NCBI GenBank assembly: GCA_023853785.1
Contig: JAJIRX010000792.1
Span: 99,665 to 163,664 of the forward strand
Direction: 5' to 3'
Length of the DNA stretch: 64,000 nucleotides
Origin: Psilocybe azurescens
Lineage: Eukaryota; Basidiomycota; Agaricomycetes; Agaricales; Agrocybaceae
In this document: positions 10,463-21,710 of the stretch, piece by piece
Layout of the letters: each line of letters opens with the position of its first letter
Position numbering within the stretch: the stretch's first letter is position 1
The notes under the pieces: model-generated
The model's database searches: none
Told to the model about the DNA's origin: nothing
Seen by the model: the letters and a program-made list of their open reading frames with translations, nothing else
Position numbers and translations under genes: made by a program

Positions 10463-13400
10463 ATGAGTACCGCCATTGATAGAGACACCACTGTTCTCCA
10501 CCGTGAGCCGAGCTACAATGAGAAGCGCGAAGATTCTTTGGAAGAGGCACCCCTTGAGGAGAAGGAGGATAGATACGAGGACCATGACGTGTATGTGCTA
10601 CTTCGGTGATGCACGCTGTAGTCAAAGCTAACAACCACTTCAACAGCTCAAAACCATTCCCTGTCGATCCTGATGAATGGGAGGAAACACATCAACTTTC
10701 CTTCAGGCACTACCGCTTCCTCATTATCCTCGATATATGTAAACTGAAACTTGCTCATCAGGGCTGTATTTGTTGGATGCGTATTGGGTTCTATTGTCGG
10801 CGCGTCCAACATTTATCTTGGTCTGAAGACCGGATTCACTTTCGGAGCTCAGTTGTTCGGAGTAAGTTTTTCGCAATACATGTTGATCATCTACTCATAA
10901 TGATCCCAAGGCCATCTTTGGTTTTGCCATCTTGAAAGCCCTCTCTAAGGCATTGCCTGACAGCGGACTTCTTGGCTTTTTGGGGGACCTTTCGGACCCA
11001 AAGAGAATTGTACCGTTCAATCGTCAGTTTAATTTCTCTTTCCCCTCTTACTTCTGGCTTATATCAGTTTTAACCTCTAGTGCAGCTACCGGTTGGTCAA
11101 AGTTACAATTTTTTAGTGTGGATCGTCGAGCTCATATCAAATTATAGCTGCTGGAGGCTTGGGTATCCTCATGGTCAGCGCCGTTCCAGCGATGTACCAA
11201 CTTAACCTTCTCTCCGACGATCCTTCGAAAGATATAGGCAAACTGATCGCACTTGTTTCATGCACTGCCTTCTTTGGTGTCTTCTTTGTTATTCCGCTGA
11301 GGAAATACTTTATCGTACATCAAAAGTTGACGTTCCCAACACCTGCTGCAACTGTAAGTGGAACTTTTAATACGTGGCTTGTTTGAGTGCTCATAGGTTT
11401 ACCTTTAAGGCTTACACCATCCGCTCGCTCCATCGCGGCAAGTCCGGTGCAGCTGCTGCTAGAAAGAAATCCCTCGCTCTCCTATACTCCTTCTGCGCTG
11501 TCTTCGTTTTCAAGGTCGTCAGTGGATATGCACCTGGAATCGTAAGTCTTAGTCTACAAAGATGTCCCAGTTTTATCATCTAATTTCCTCTTTAGCTCTA
11601 TGATTGGCATATCGGTTGGACGCTGTACCGACTAGGCTTCACCAGTATGATCAATTTGGAGAATTACGGATGGTGGATTCAATGTAAGGACCCTACCACT
11701 GTTCTCTTTAGTCACATCTAATTTCATTCGGCGTAGTTACCCCCGCCTTCTTCGGTGCTGGTATGCTCAGTGGTTTGAATGCCAGCTGGAGTTTCTGTAA
11801 GCTCAGGCTCTGTCATCTATCCTTCTCACATCCTGACATTGGGCAACAGTCGGTGGTACCGTTTTAGCCTGGGGCATTAGTAAGTACACTTTACCTGCAT
11901 CTGATCTTTGTAGCTAATAGACCATCCAGTTTCCCCGTCTCTGATCAAGAATGGACTTGCTTTTGGAAAGCCTATCAGCGAAGAATACCCTCTCGTCACA
12001 TACATGTCCATGTCACTATCGGACCCTAACTCGTATGCAGAGACACCCTCGCCACGCTATTGGCTCTTGTGGCCTGGTGTCCTCATCATGTTGATGTACT
12101 CTTTCGCCGATGTTATTATCACTTGCATACCCATCGTCCGCAGTTCGTTTTGGTCCATTCTCAATGAAAAGATACCGTACTCATATTGCCTTAGACATGG
12201 GAGTTCCTTCGATGAGCCCTCGTTCATGGTTCAAACCTTCAGATCCTGACGCCGAAGACGAAGATAAAGTGTGTATCTATCTTACCATTGCTGAAGACGA
12301 TTCTAATTCTTACACAAAATTTCTAGACACCAATGGCAGACCGCATTCCCACTTCATGGTGGACGATAGGCTTGCTCTTGAGCACTGTTATGTCGTGCGC
12401 CATTCTCGCCACTCAATTCCACATGAACGTCGGAGAGGCCATTCTCGCTCTCCTCCTTGGCTTCCTGTTCTCCTTCATCGGTATTCAGTCCTCCGGGTAC
12501 ACCGATGTCAATCCCGTATCTACAGTTGCCAAGGCATCGCAACTCATCTTTGGAGGTATCTCCAAGGGTACTGGTCTTGCAATCCATCCTGCGCAGACAC
12601 TCAACATGACTGCTGGTGTCATCGCTGCTGGATCTGCGGCTCAAGCCACCGACATGACTGGAGATCTGAAGACCGGTTACCTGCTCCGAGCCAAACCAAA
12701 AATCAGTTCATCGCACAGCTTTGTGGCTCTGTCGTCTCTATCTTTTTGACTTGCGGATTGTTTATCCTCTTTACGAAGGCTTCTCCTTGTATCATGTACG
12801 TTTCATTTCCGTTCAACCTCCCTACCAGCCAAATACTTATTAGACCTATTCATTAGTCACCCTGACGAGGGACGGTTAGTTTGATCTGGAGTTCTAATTG
12901 TATGATGAGCCAATCTAAATCATTCCCGTAGGCCCACCTTGCACATATGGCGCCCCTTCTGTTGCCGCTTGGGCTGCTGTAGCTATTGCAGTCACGGCCC
13001 CAAAATTGCGTACGTGTATACATCCAACTATGCTCTGAATTTGACTCAACCTGCCTTTATAGCTATCCCTGCTTCGTCCGGTTATACCGCCATTGGTCTT
13101 GCTATTTTCAGCGTCGTTTGTCTTGTTGTCAAGGTAAAGGAATATTCTTTCCATCGTTCCTTCATCTGTGCTTACTAGTTGTTCTGCTAGACCTACTGGG
13201 TGCCTAAGAAGTACTGGGGCTACTTCCCCAACTGGGTAAGCATCTTTTTCTAGCTTGCGCATACCGTCCAGGTTGCCTAACGGTAATGCTTCTTGTAGAA
13301 CGCCGTCGGCCCTTGCATTCGTCGTACCTAACCTCTATTACTCAATCGCGATGGCCGTTGGATCGACTTTCAACCACTTCTGGCTGCTCCGCAACCCCGC

Positions 13401-13674
13401 CGGCTACGATATGTACATGTTTGCTGTCTCGGTAAGTTTATTTTGCTCCTTCGATTTAGTTGTCCTCAGAAGCTCATTATCGTGTCATTAGGCTGGTATG
13501 CTTGCTGGTGAGGGTCTCGGCGGTGTTCTCCAAGCTCTTCTTGCTATTGCAGGTGTTGATGGTCAAGGTATGTTTCTTTGTGCCGTTCGGCCTGAGATAC
13601 GATTCTCATCGCCGCCTTTAATTACAGCATATGGAACCGCCATTGGTTGCCCCGGCATGGAGTTCTGCGGATGA
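10463..13674 (+). CDS. OPT-superfamily transporter (YSL/oligopeptide-transporter-like)
   Basis: Polytopic plasma-membrane or organellar importer for oligopeptides or metal chelates. The ATG 10463 starts a charged cytosolic N-terminus (MSTAIDRDTTVLHREPSY). Exons then give VGASNIYLGLKTGFTFGAQL, the start of the OPT core, followed by FGPKENCTVQ, LTFPTPAATAYTIRSLH, LGFTSMINLENYGWWIQF, GGTVLAWGIISPSL, a cytosolic loop ending DPDAEDEDK, TSWWTIGLLLS, SSGYTDVNPVSTVAKASQ, CTYGAPSVAAWAAVAIAV, SSGYTAIGLA, FNHFWLLRNPAGYDMY and a short tail ending CPGMEFCG. About a dozen small introns fit GT...AG rules. Two places change frame: G5 at 10982-10986, where a sixth G restores FLGGPFGPK, and a region near 12110-12150. 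The substrate cannot be told, but the sequence resembles the YSL-like fungal branch more than the yeast Opt1 type. Confidence 0.85.
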
Positions 13675-13913
13675 GAGCTTTTTCTCCAATCATGATTCAT
13701 ATACGCTCTATCCATTTCTCATGATAGTAACCAACAATTATCTAAATTGCGCTTTGTATTATAATGTTCAGATATTTGTGTTTTTTTTTGATACATCCAC
13801 TCGATCTAATATATATATGTGTTCCATTGTTTCCCCCAGTGCAGTAGTTGACGTTTTAAAGAGAGTAGGGGTTACACTTCTACTCTAACCTAAGAAATCA
13901 TGATCAAATTAGA

Positions 13914-15754
13914 TCAGAGGCCTTGAACACCATATAGAGCCATCTTTAGACAGTCCTTACGCCCTGGTTGCTTTCCCATATTTCCTTTCTTGATGTCGAT
14001 CTTCTTGATATTGCTCACCTGTCCTCCCAAGCAAGCCACCCTCCTTATTTTGACGAGGTTAAGCAATCTCTTCCCCAGACTGATGTTGCCCAAATCAGAT
14101 ATTGGATCAACGAAGTTGACATCCCGAGACGAAAGCGTCTGAAGTCTAGGGAACAGCGTCATTTTCTTCCACTCATGCCGGTGGAATATGTCGACAAACC
14201 CCCAGTCTGGCAGATCGGGACCATGAAGCAGAAGCTGTCGTGTGATAGCAGCGACAGCTTCTCCACTGCTATGAACGGGGTGAACGTGTGGGCCCAGAAG
14301 TTCTGATGCTCGGTTGCGTTGAATTCGCAGTCGATGAGGAGTTGAAGGTCTCTTATGTATCTGCATGGGAGCGCGAGGGGTTCGACGAGTGCGTGGAATA
14401 TCTCGTCTGGAGTGAATGCGGCGTCGTGCGCAACGTTGCCATCGGCGTCGTATTCGCGCATGAAGTCGGCCTGGAGGTTGAATACGGGTGAGGTGCTATT
14501 GCGGATGGCGAATGTGTGGTCGGACATCTGCATGAAGAGAAATTGTCCAAGGGTGGGCTCGTCCTTGTTGAATCTGTTTTGGATCCATGATGTCATGGAG
14601 GAGAAATCTGAGGTGCATATCTCCCAAAGCGAGTGAAAGTAGATGAAGATGTCGCAGGTGGCAGGGACAACGAGCCCGTTGAGTAAATCTGTGCATTGCT
14701 TGAATTCCGATCCAATGTTGAGTAATTCGAGCAAAGGTAGGCATACATCCGATATTGTACGAGTCCATGGATAAGGAGGATCCAGGTCCTCGCTGCTGTC
14801 TTTGGATGAGAGAGATTGAGTCTGGCAATCTGTCATCGCGTCCTGGAGCGTCAGGCGGCGGAGCTGAGGCAGTTCTGCGAGAATGTCAAGCCAGCTTTGA
14901 GGAGTAAGCGCTACTTTCAAGCCAACGGGTCCTGTAATTGACAGGTCCTGCAGGGAAGGAAAAAATGTAGGATTTAATGGAAAGAAACAATTGACGAGGT
15001 TTAGCGAACGCGTATTCCAGCGCGCTTGTGTTTCCATGTCGTATAGACCACTGTGCTCGAGCATTAAACATTCTCGAATGTTGGTAAGCTCCAAGGAAAT
15101 TTTATCCAGCTGCGACAATCTCTGCCTTATGGGCCCCGATTGCAGAAACTTGCCATCGGCTATAGTCAAAGGAGCCGAAAGGCTGCGAGACTTCGACATG
15201 GCCCTGCCTAACAAGTCCGCGTTCTGCGCCGTTTTCCAAAAGTCAATGAAAGATGGCCATACAATCTGGCCGGTGCTTCGATGGATCTCGGTGGGTAGAT
15301 TCGGGAGGACAAAGTGGATGCCATCGTTCTTGACGCGCCGTAAGATCATCTTCATCGTCTCTCTCGAAGTTTCGGCCACGCTGAAACACCTCGCCCACAT
15401 ATCAGAGCATCCCAAACTGATTTTGCGCCACCAACGGCATACTGTGCCTATACGCAAAGAGGCCTCCAGGGCCTTGTGCTTGGGCCGTTTCTTGTCAGGC
15501 AGTCCGCAAAGAGGAAAATCTCCAGAAGGATTTCGGGAGGAAGATCGTTGATAGAGGGAAATTGCTGAGACGGTCTCGTGATTGCTGCACCAGGCGCGTC
15601 AATCCCAAAACCGTATCCGAGTCGACCAGCCGAAGACGGGCTACGTTCTTTAACAAAGAATCCATATGCACCACTATGACCTATTTACTTAATCAATCAA
15701 ACGAGGAAAAGATAGGAAGTAAACGCACGGATTGTTAAATGAAAGATGGAGCAT
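13914..15754 (-). CDS. F-box/LRR-like protein
   Basis: Substrate-receptor type of an SCF ubiquitin ligase. The likely start is ATG 15754 (MLHLSFNNP), spliced across a roughly 60-base intron to GAYGFFVKERSPS. The F-box is SINDLPPEILLEIFLFADC ... RIGTVCRWWRKISLGCSDMW, the usual Agaricomycete pattern. The rest (about 400 residues) is leucine-rich, with FFPSLQDLSI, ELPQLRRLTLQDA and VCLPLLELLNIGS. Frame 1 stops at 14159. Adding one G to the C5/G5 run at 14199-14203 carries the frame on through VDIFHRHEWKKMTLFPRLQT to a stop at 13914, and that tail continues the leucine-rich pattern. I therefore take 13914 as the true end. The alternative is a 50-base intron with a poor donor. The target protein is unknown. 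Confidence 0.75.
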
Positions 15755-15803
15755 CCGAGGGGTGGAAGAAGTAGGGTACACGTTACCCGAAGTGCGACAC
15801 CGT

Positions 15804-16031
15804 TTATATGTGATGTCCCCGTGCCATTGTCCTAAAGTATGAAACAATGAGTATCTGGGTGGCACAGATTCCTCCGAGGACTAAAGCTTTAATCATGGGC
15901 CCCTGTAACCGGCCAACATTCACGGCCATTTTGACCTCTTGAAGGTCATTTTCTCCGTATTTCGCATGAGAAGATCGCGATAAAAAAATGACCCCCAGTA
16001 GGCCCTGTAGCATCGCCGCGCTCTTTTCCAT
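15804..16031 (-). CDS. Small open frame with one possible membrane helix (uncertain)
   Basis: 75 codons from ATG 16031. The only notable part is a hydrophobic stretch near the C-terminus (IKALVLGGICATQILIVSYF) that could span a membrane, and possibly a shorter one near the N-terminus. No family is recognised. It lies between the F-box gene and H2B. It may be one exon of a small gene or a chance frame. Confidence 0.25.
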   Translation of the reverse strand: MEKSAAMLQGLLGVIFLSRSSHAKYGENDLQEVKMAVNVGRLQGPMIKALVLGGICATQILIVSYFRTMARGHHI

Positions 16032-16375
16032 GAAGCCATTGTCCAAGATTGAATCAAATATTGTTTAACTCAACTGTGGCAGAGCATTCAGAAAGGAAAC
16101 ACATGAACGAAAACAAATATTACATACCAAGTTGTCTGAGGATGAATTCAATCCACGACAGTATCCAACTTCGAGCCATCAATGTCGAATGAACTTGAGC
16201 ATTTTAGAGTCATCAGATGAAGATTAAAATCGTTTGCAGCTCAAGACGAATGTTAAAGTTTGCAGACGCTTGAAGATCACACAAGTTTGCAGTTTAAGAG
16301 AAATGAATTAAATAGATATACATATTGTTACAAAGAACACGCAGAGAGAAGAAAGCAAATGACCAAAAGAAACCT

Positions 16376-16982
16376 CTACTTGGCTCCCGCTGACGAGAAC
16401 TCTGAAGAACAAAATCAGAAACTAACATAAACTGAAATGCAGAGAACATAACATACTCGTTACTGACTTCGTGCCCTCAGAGATAGCATGCTTGGCAAGC
16501 TCTCCAGGCAGGATAAGGCGCACAGATGTCTGGATTTCGCGCGAAGAGATGGTTGACTTCTTAGAGTAAGAAGCGAGTTCTGAAATAAAAACGAGCATGA
16601 GACGCGTGAAAATGAAGAGACAAAGCTAAAACGCACTGGAAGCCTCAGTGGCAATTCGCTCGAAGATGTCGTTGACGAAACTGTTGAGAATAGCCATCGC
16701 CTTGTTCGAGATACCAGTGTCGGGGTGGACCTGCTTAAGGACTGGAATCCACGTCAGGATAAATTGTAAAAGTCTGAATGAAGTAGACAACGCACCCTTG
16801 TAGATGTAGGAGGAGTAGGTCTCCTTTCTGACCTTCTTTCTCTTCTTCTTCTCACCATCAGCGGGAGCTGCAGCTTTAGAGGTCTTCTTCGCGGCCTTAG
16901 CACCCTCGCTCGACTTAGCAGGGGCCTTGGAGGCGGTGGAAGCGGGGGCTTTGCCGGCAGTGGAGGCGGGTTTGGGAGCCAT
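16376..16982 (-). CDS. Histone H2B
   Basis: Core nucleosome histone. Exon 1 from ATG 16982 gives a Lys/Ala-rich tail ([20 protein letters not shown]) and [13 protein letters not shown]. After an intron come [20 protein letters not shown] and [15 protein letters not shown], then [39 protein letters not shown] and a tail ending KFSSAGAK at TAG 16376. All helices of the histone fold and the alpha-C helix are present, with at least three introns. Length, about 140 residues, is normal for a fungal H2B. The C-terminal Lys before FSSAGAK lies near the fungal ubiquitylation site. The gene is divergent from H2A across a 351-bp promoter. Confidence 0.97.
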
Positions 16983-17333
16983 TGAGTGAGAAGGATGTAG
17001 TGGAGGTGGTGGTTATGGAAGAAGAATAAGCGTATTATGGACTCATCCTATCAGAAGGGATTATATAGAGACGCGTTGATTTGTTCTTGTTTGAAACAAC
17101 GCGTCTTTGTTGATCGCAGAGGACGCGTTTGTTTGGTCACATGAGCGTGGAAACTGATTTCAAAACCTTATTTCGTTTGTTGTTTATATGCTTTGGTATG
17201 GCTCGTGCGTTTCTCACTCTTACCACTATAAATACAGGAAGACGATGGCGGCTCCTCCACTTACCCTCTTGCTTTATCTCCACCACCACAGTCTCAACCA
17301 ACCCACTCTCACCCACTAACACTACAATCAACA
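16983..17333. promoter_or_regulatory. Divergent H2B/H2A promoter with three ACGCGT boxes and two TATA elements
   Basis: The sequence ACGCGT occurs three times within 58 bases: 17071-17076, 17099-17104 and 17123-17128. This is the MluI cell-cycle box, the site bound by MBF (an APSES DNA-binding subunit with Swi6) that drives G1/S genes in fungi. A TATA-like element for H2B, read on the minus strand, lies at about 17061-17068. TATAAATA at 17227-17234 precedes the H2A start by about 100 bases. S-phase expression of both histones from this one region is an inference. Confidence 0.7.
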
Positions 17334-17929
<596 letters not shown>

Positions 17930-18094
17930 ATTTTTCTTCATTTCTTTTTACTTGTATTTTCCGTTGAGGTTGTATTGCACTTTGTATTATTTTTCTTTCC
18001 TAATTATTAAACCTTTTACACCGGACTCCTGTGTTTTGCTGTCTTTTCTCATTGAGAAAGTAGAAGACTGATTGAATTGTAGGTTTTGTCGACA

Positions 18095-19814
18095 TCACCA
18101 TTCCCTCAAACTTCCGTCTTCGCCCTTCCATACCGGATTTTTCCAAGCCTCTTCGTCCTGCACATGTCTTGCGGATTTCTTTCTCACCAGTTGTTCGTTT
18201 ATCTCTATCCCAAGACCGGGTCCTTGTAATTCATCGAATAGAGTCGAAACTGTGATTCGACCTGATCTCTCACCTTGCAACATCTCAATGTGGCCACCTT
18301 CTACATCGAAGATCTTTGTGTCTATGAGGTACGTGTGCAAGTCTGCCACATTTGCTTGGTTGTAGTGTATCTAATCATTCAGATCACATAAGATTTTTCA
18401 CGGACATCGGTCATCATAGTGGCTTTCTCACCTCCCAGCTCATTTCTTGGATGAAGACTGCGCAAAAAGTGGTGAATGAAGTCGGTTCTGTAAGCTGTAA
18501 TCACGGACTTACAATTTGGAACCGCAGTCCCCACCTGGATACACGCGGCCAATGCAATCGGACCTAGAGGGCAGTGAGGAGCCACGCCCACATCATATGT
18601 CTCCGCCATCGCTGCTATGCGGTGCAATTCGCTGATTCCACCGCAATGCGATACCTGTGCAATACAGCGATTTAGTCGAATCGGTCATTCTCAGGGCGAT
18701 GGAAAGGAGGCAACCTACATCGGGTTGTGCGATATCGATTGCTCGACTTTCGAAGTAGGGTCGGAAATCTGATCTCGAGAACAGTCTTTCGCCTAGTGCG
18801 ATAGGTGTGCTGACGAGTTTGGCAAGGTCGGCCGTTTCTTGTGGATGTGATGGGAGGAGAGGCTCTGGGATATGCTATGATCAGGTCGTACTCTCAAAGG
18901 AGTGGAGGTATGGGTGCTGGAATGGCCGTTTGGCTTACCTTCGATGAAGAATGGTTGATGTGGCTCGAGCAACTTTGCAAGCTGCTTAGCCATACCCTTA
19001 TGCAATCTCCCGTGAAAGTCAACACCCACGTCCAATCCTAGAGCACGGACGTCTTTGACTCGTTGCACCGCTGTCTCTAGGACCGTCGGGGAGTCGATCC
19101 ACGCCACGGATTCTACCCCACGCTTCAGAATCGGTGTTCCAGTTCCCCACTATGTGGGAGGCGATTACGCTTACCGACGGCGTTCATTTTGACGGCAGTG
19201 AAGCCCTGCTCCTTCCTTCGCTGTGCTTCCGCTATGAGATGCTCGAAGTCGTCTCCTCCAATCCAGCCGTAGACGCGGATGCGGTCGCGCACCTTACCAC
19301 CTAGCAGCTGGTATACTGGGACGCCCAATTTCTTACCTTTGATGTCCCATAGTGCAATATCCAGTCCAGAGAGCGCGCTCTGCAAAGCAACAGTCACTAT
19401 TAGCAACTGTAATCCCATTGCTAAAAAAAGAATCCGCTGAGGCCCGAAGGTTCCGCTGGCTCAGCGACGTTCTAGAAACGCATGTTTATTCGGAATACAC
19501 GAAAGTTGCATACCATCAGCACTGGTCCTCCTCTGTAGAACCGCCCTCGATATGCAGTCTGCCAAATATCCTGGATGTTGTCGGCATCAGCGCCCACGAA
19601 TCGCTGGAGGTCGAGGAACGCCCCTCGATGGCTTCGGTGTGCCCTTCGAGAGTGCCTTCTCCCCAGCCGACGATCCCGTCGTGCGTTTCGACGCGCACGA
19701 ATAGCCACCGGGGTGGCACCCGGAAGGTCTGAAGCTAAAATGTCAAGCATAGAGATCGGACGGATTCTGGAGGCTGCTGCGTACCTCGATTTTGCTGATG
19801 AGAGATGGGGACAT
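18095..19814 (-). CDS. Galactonate-dehydratase-like enzyme (enolase superfamily, mandelate racemase branch)
   Basis: Dehydrates a sugar acid to a 2-keto-3-deoxy acid. The start ATG 19814 gives [10 protein letters not shown], spliced to [20 protein letters not shown] and [18 protein letters not shown], the N-terminal capping domain. The barrel follows: [116 protein letters not shown] and a tail with [15 protein letters not shown] ending EDGSLREW. The metal ligands expected for the GalD group are visible as Asp and His in DFH, Glu in EEP and Glu in GER. The later catalytic His is in PHCPLGP. Splice junctions restore these motifs without frame errors. The closest known function is D-galactonate dehydratase; another hexonate is possible. 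No signal peptide, so cytosolic. Confidence 0.88.
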
Positions 19815-20648
19815 GGTGAGAGGACCTGTCTGGTTTACTTGTCGTGATGTTGTATTTTTGCCTTCGGGTTTCTTGAAATTCAGGAAGCATGTGAACTTTG
19901 AACTTTCGGAGAGCCCTGGTCAGCTGCTCAGGCCGTTTAGGTCGTCTTCCAGCTGTTGTCCTCGCTTCGAAATTCTCGCATCAGGGAACCCTAGGATCGT
20001 GGTTTGGGAGGTAACCAGTATTTATTTTATTCTGAGTCTCTGACGACATGCTTTCGCTCTAGTACTAATCCGAATGCGACATGGCTCCGATAAAATTCTA
20101 CATAACCGACCTGCGGGCTGATAGAGGCTCAGACGACGAGAAGCAGAATGAAATCCCTCCGGACCGTCTTTGTGGGAACATGCCAGCAGCTTCCGGCCTG
20201 CCCCTAGCATCTCACTTTTCTTTTCCTGTTCTTGCTGTCTTCCAGATAATATGGATCATATAATGAGATTTATGCCCCAGCAGCACGACGATTTAAAATG
20301 TTTCCGTGGATTGAAAATCCCATCCGCTTGGTGATAACAAACCTGAGAAATCTGATTCAGAGAAATTGTATTGAGGATACAGTTCCCAAAAGTCCTACAG
20401 TATTATCGATATTTACTCAACTTTAGTACGCTAATCGTTAGCCTTAACCGGTTTACAAAACGTCCGCTGTAGGACTTATCAGAGCATCCATATAGTCATT
20501 TGGTGTGAGACTATTCAAATCAGCCATGCTCAGTGACAAAACTTTCAAGTTAGAGGGTTTGGTTAAACACACACCGATACTCATTGGGCTCTTCTATCGA
20601 CCATGCGATCTTGCGTTTGCAATTGTAAGCGATGCCATTCTGAAGGTA
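19815..20648. other. Upstream region of the dehydratase; no gene seen
   Basis: Short frames on both strands only. It contains the dehydratase promoter on its left side and runs to the TA that flanks the transposable element at 20649. I see no recognisable coding or regulatory motif. Confidence 0.5.
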
Positions 20649-21333
20649 CAGTCAAAGACACTTCCTTGACACAAAAAATTGACATGCCCATATTGCGTCA
20701 CAAATACAAAAGATTTTGCAGTTATTTTCTTTTAGGCTATAACTAGATACTCTGAGGAGTATATCTACCAAAAATAATTATGAGATACCATGTATTATAT
20801 TGTAAACGAGAGGAAAGAAAGTTGGAAGCCAAATTGTCACGTTTACACCTCCTTGACACAAGTGTGACACGACGGACCATCCTGAGTAAGTTGGCTAAGT
20901 TTAGAATGAGAGAACCGATGTTGAGGCCAGAACGCGTTGATCAGAGAACGTGTGTTATGTAAGCACCTTGTCACGCTTCCACAAGATGGACACTGTGTTT
21001 TGGACGCATTTCGTCCAGATTTATCGGAAAAAATAGCTAGATCAGTGGAACAGGTTATATTGCACCTAATGTGCAAATTTGGGACCCAACCGTTGCTTTA
21101 TTGACTCAAAAATCAGTTGCGAGATTATGCATCAACCCAAATTCGGTCATTTCTCGTCTTAATCGCACGATTCTGAGACACCAAGTCCACTAAACCACAC
21201 CAAATTTTGCAAGCACTTGTATGCATACTAGTACTGCATACGCACAAAATTTGGTAGATTTAAAACAAGATTTGCGCCCAAAAATCGATTTGTGTCAAGG
21301 AGGTATCGTATGTCAAGGAGGTGTCTTTGACTG
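20649..21333. mobile_element. MITE-like element, TA target duplication, CAGTCAAAGACAC termini
   Basis: The left end (20649 on) reads CAGTCAAAGACACTTCCTTGACA. The reverse complement of the right end (ending 21333) reads CAGTCAAAGACACCTCCTTGACA, with one mismatch in 23. Both ends are flanked by TA (20647-20648 and 21334-21335), the target duplication of Tc1/mariner/pogo-type transposons. CTCCTTGACA is repeated subterminally (about 20850, and twice near the right end). At 685 bp with no transposase frame, it is a non-autonomous element. Confidence 0.82.
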
Positions 21334-21710
21334 TATCGGATTTCTCCACGGAGTTTGTTGTGGACTGAGACGTCCTCCTTCCATTGCACTGAAGTAGACT
21401 GTATCTGAACTGTTGGCAAGGGTGTATAAGGTGGCAGCCTTGTGCTGGTGGGATTTGAAGGAACACTTTGTCTGTGTGTTTCAAATGCGTAGAGTTGTTG
21501 TTTCTTTCAGACTTTACATGTATGCGCTGTCTTTTTCCCGGTCAGGAAAAGCTAAAGCACGGTAATCCACAAACGAACGAACGAACCTGAACATCCATCA
21601 TTGCTTGCACTTAGTCATGACCAGTCAGAAATTTCTTTGAAGTTTGAAAGGTTGGAAAGATGATACAAGGTGATATATATACATTGACCGTATGACCCAT
21701 CGAGTCGACC

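Noticed and set aside
14991..15551. 186-codon plus-strand frame
   Set aside because: Antisense to the F-box gene, whose F-box and leucine-rich pattern are clear.
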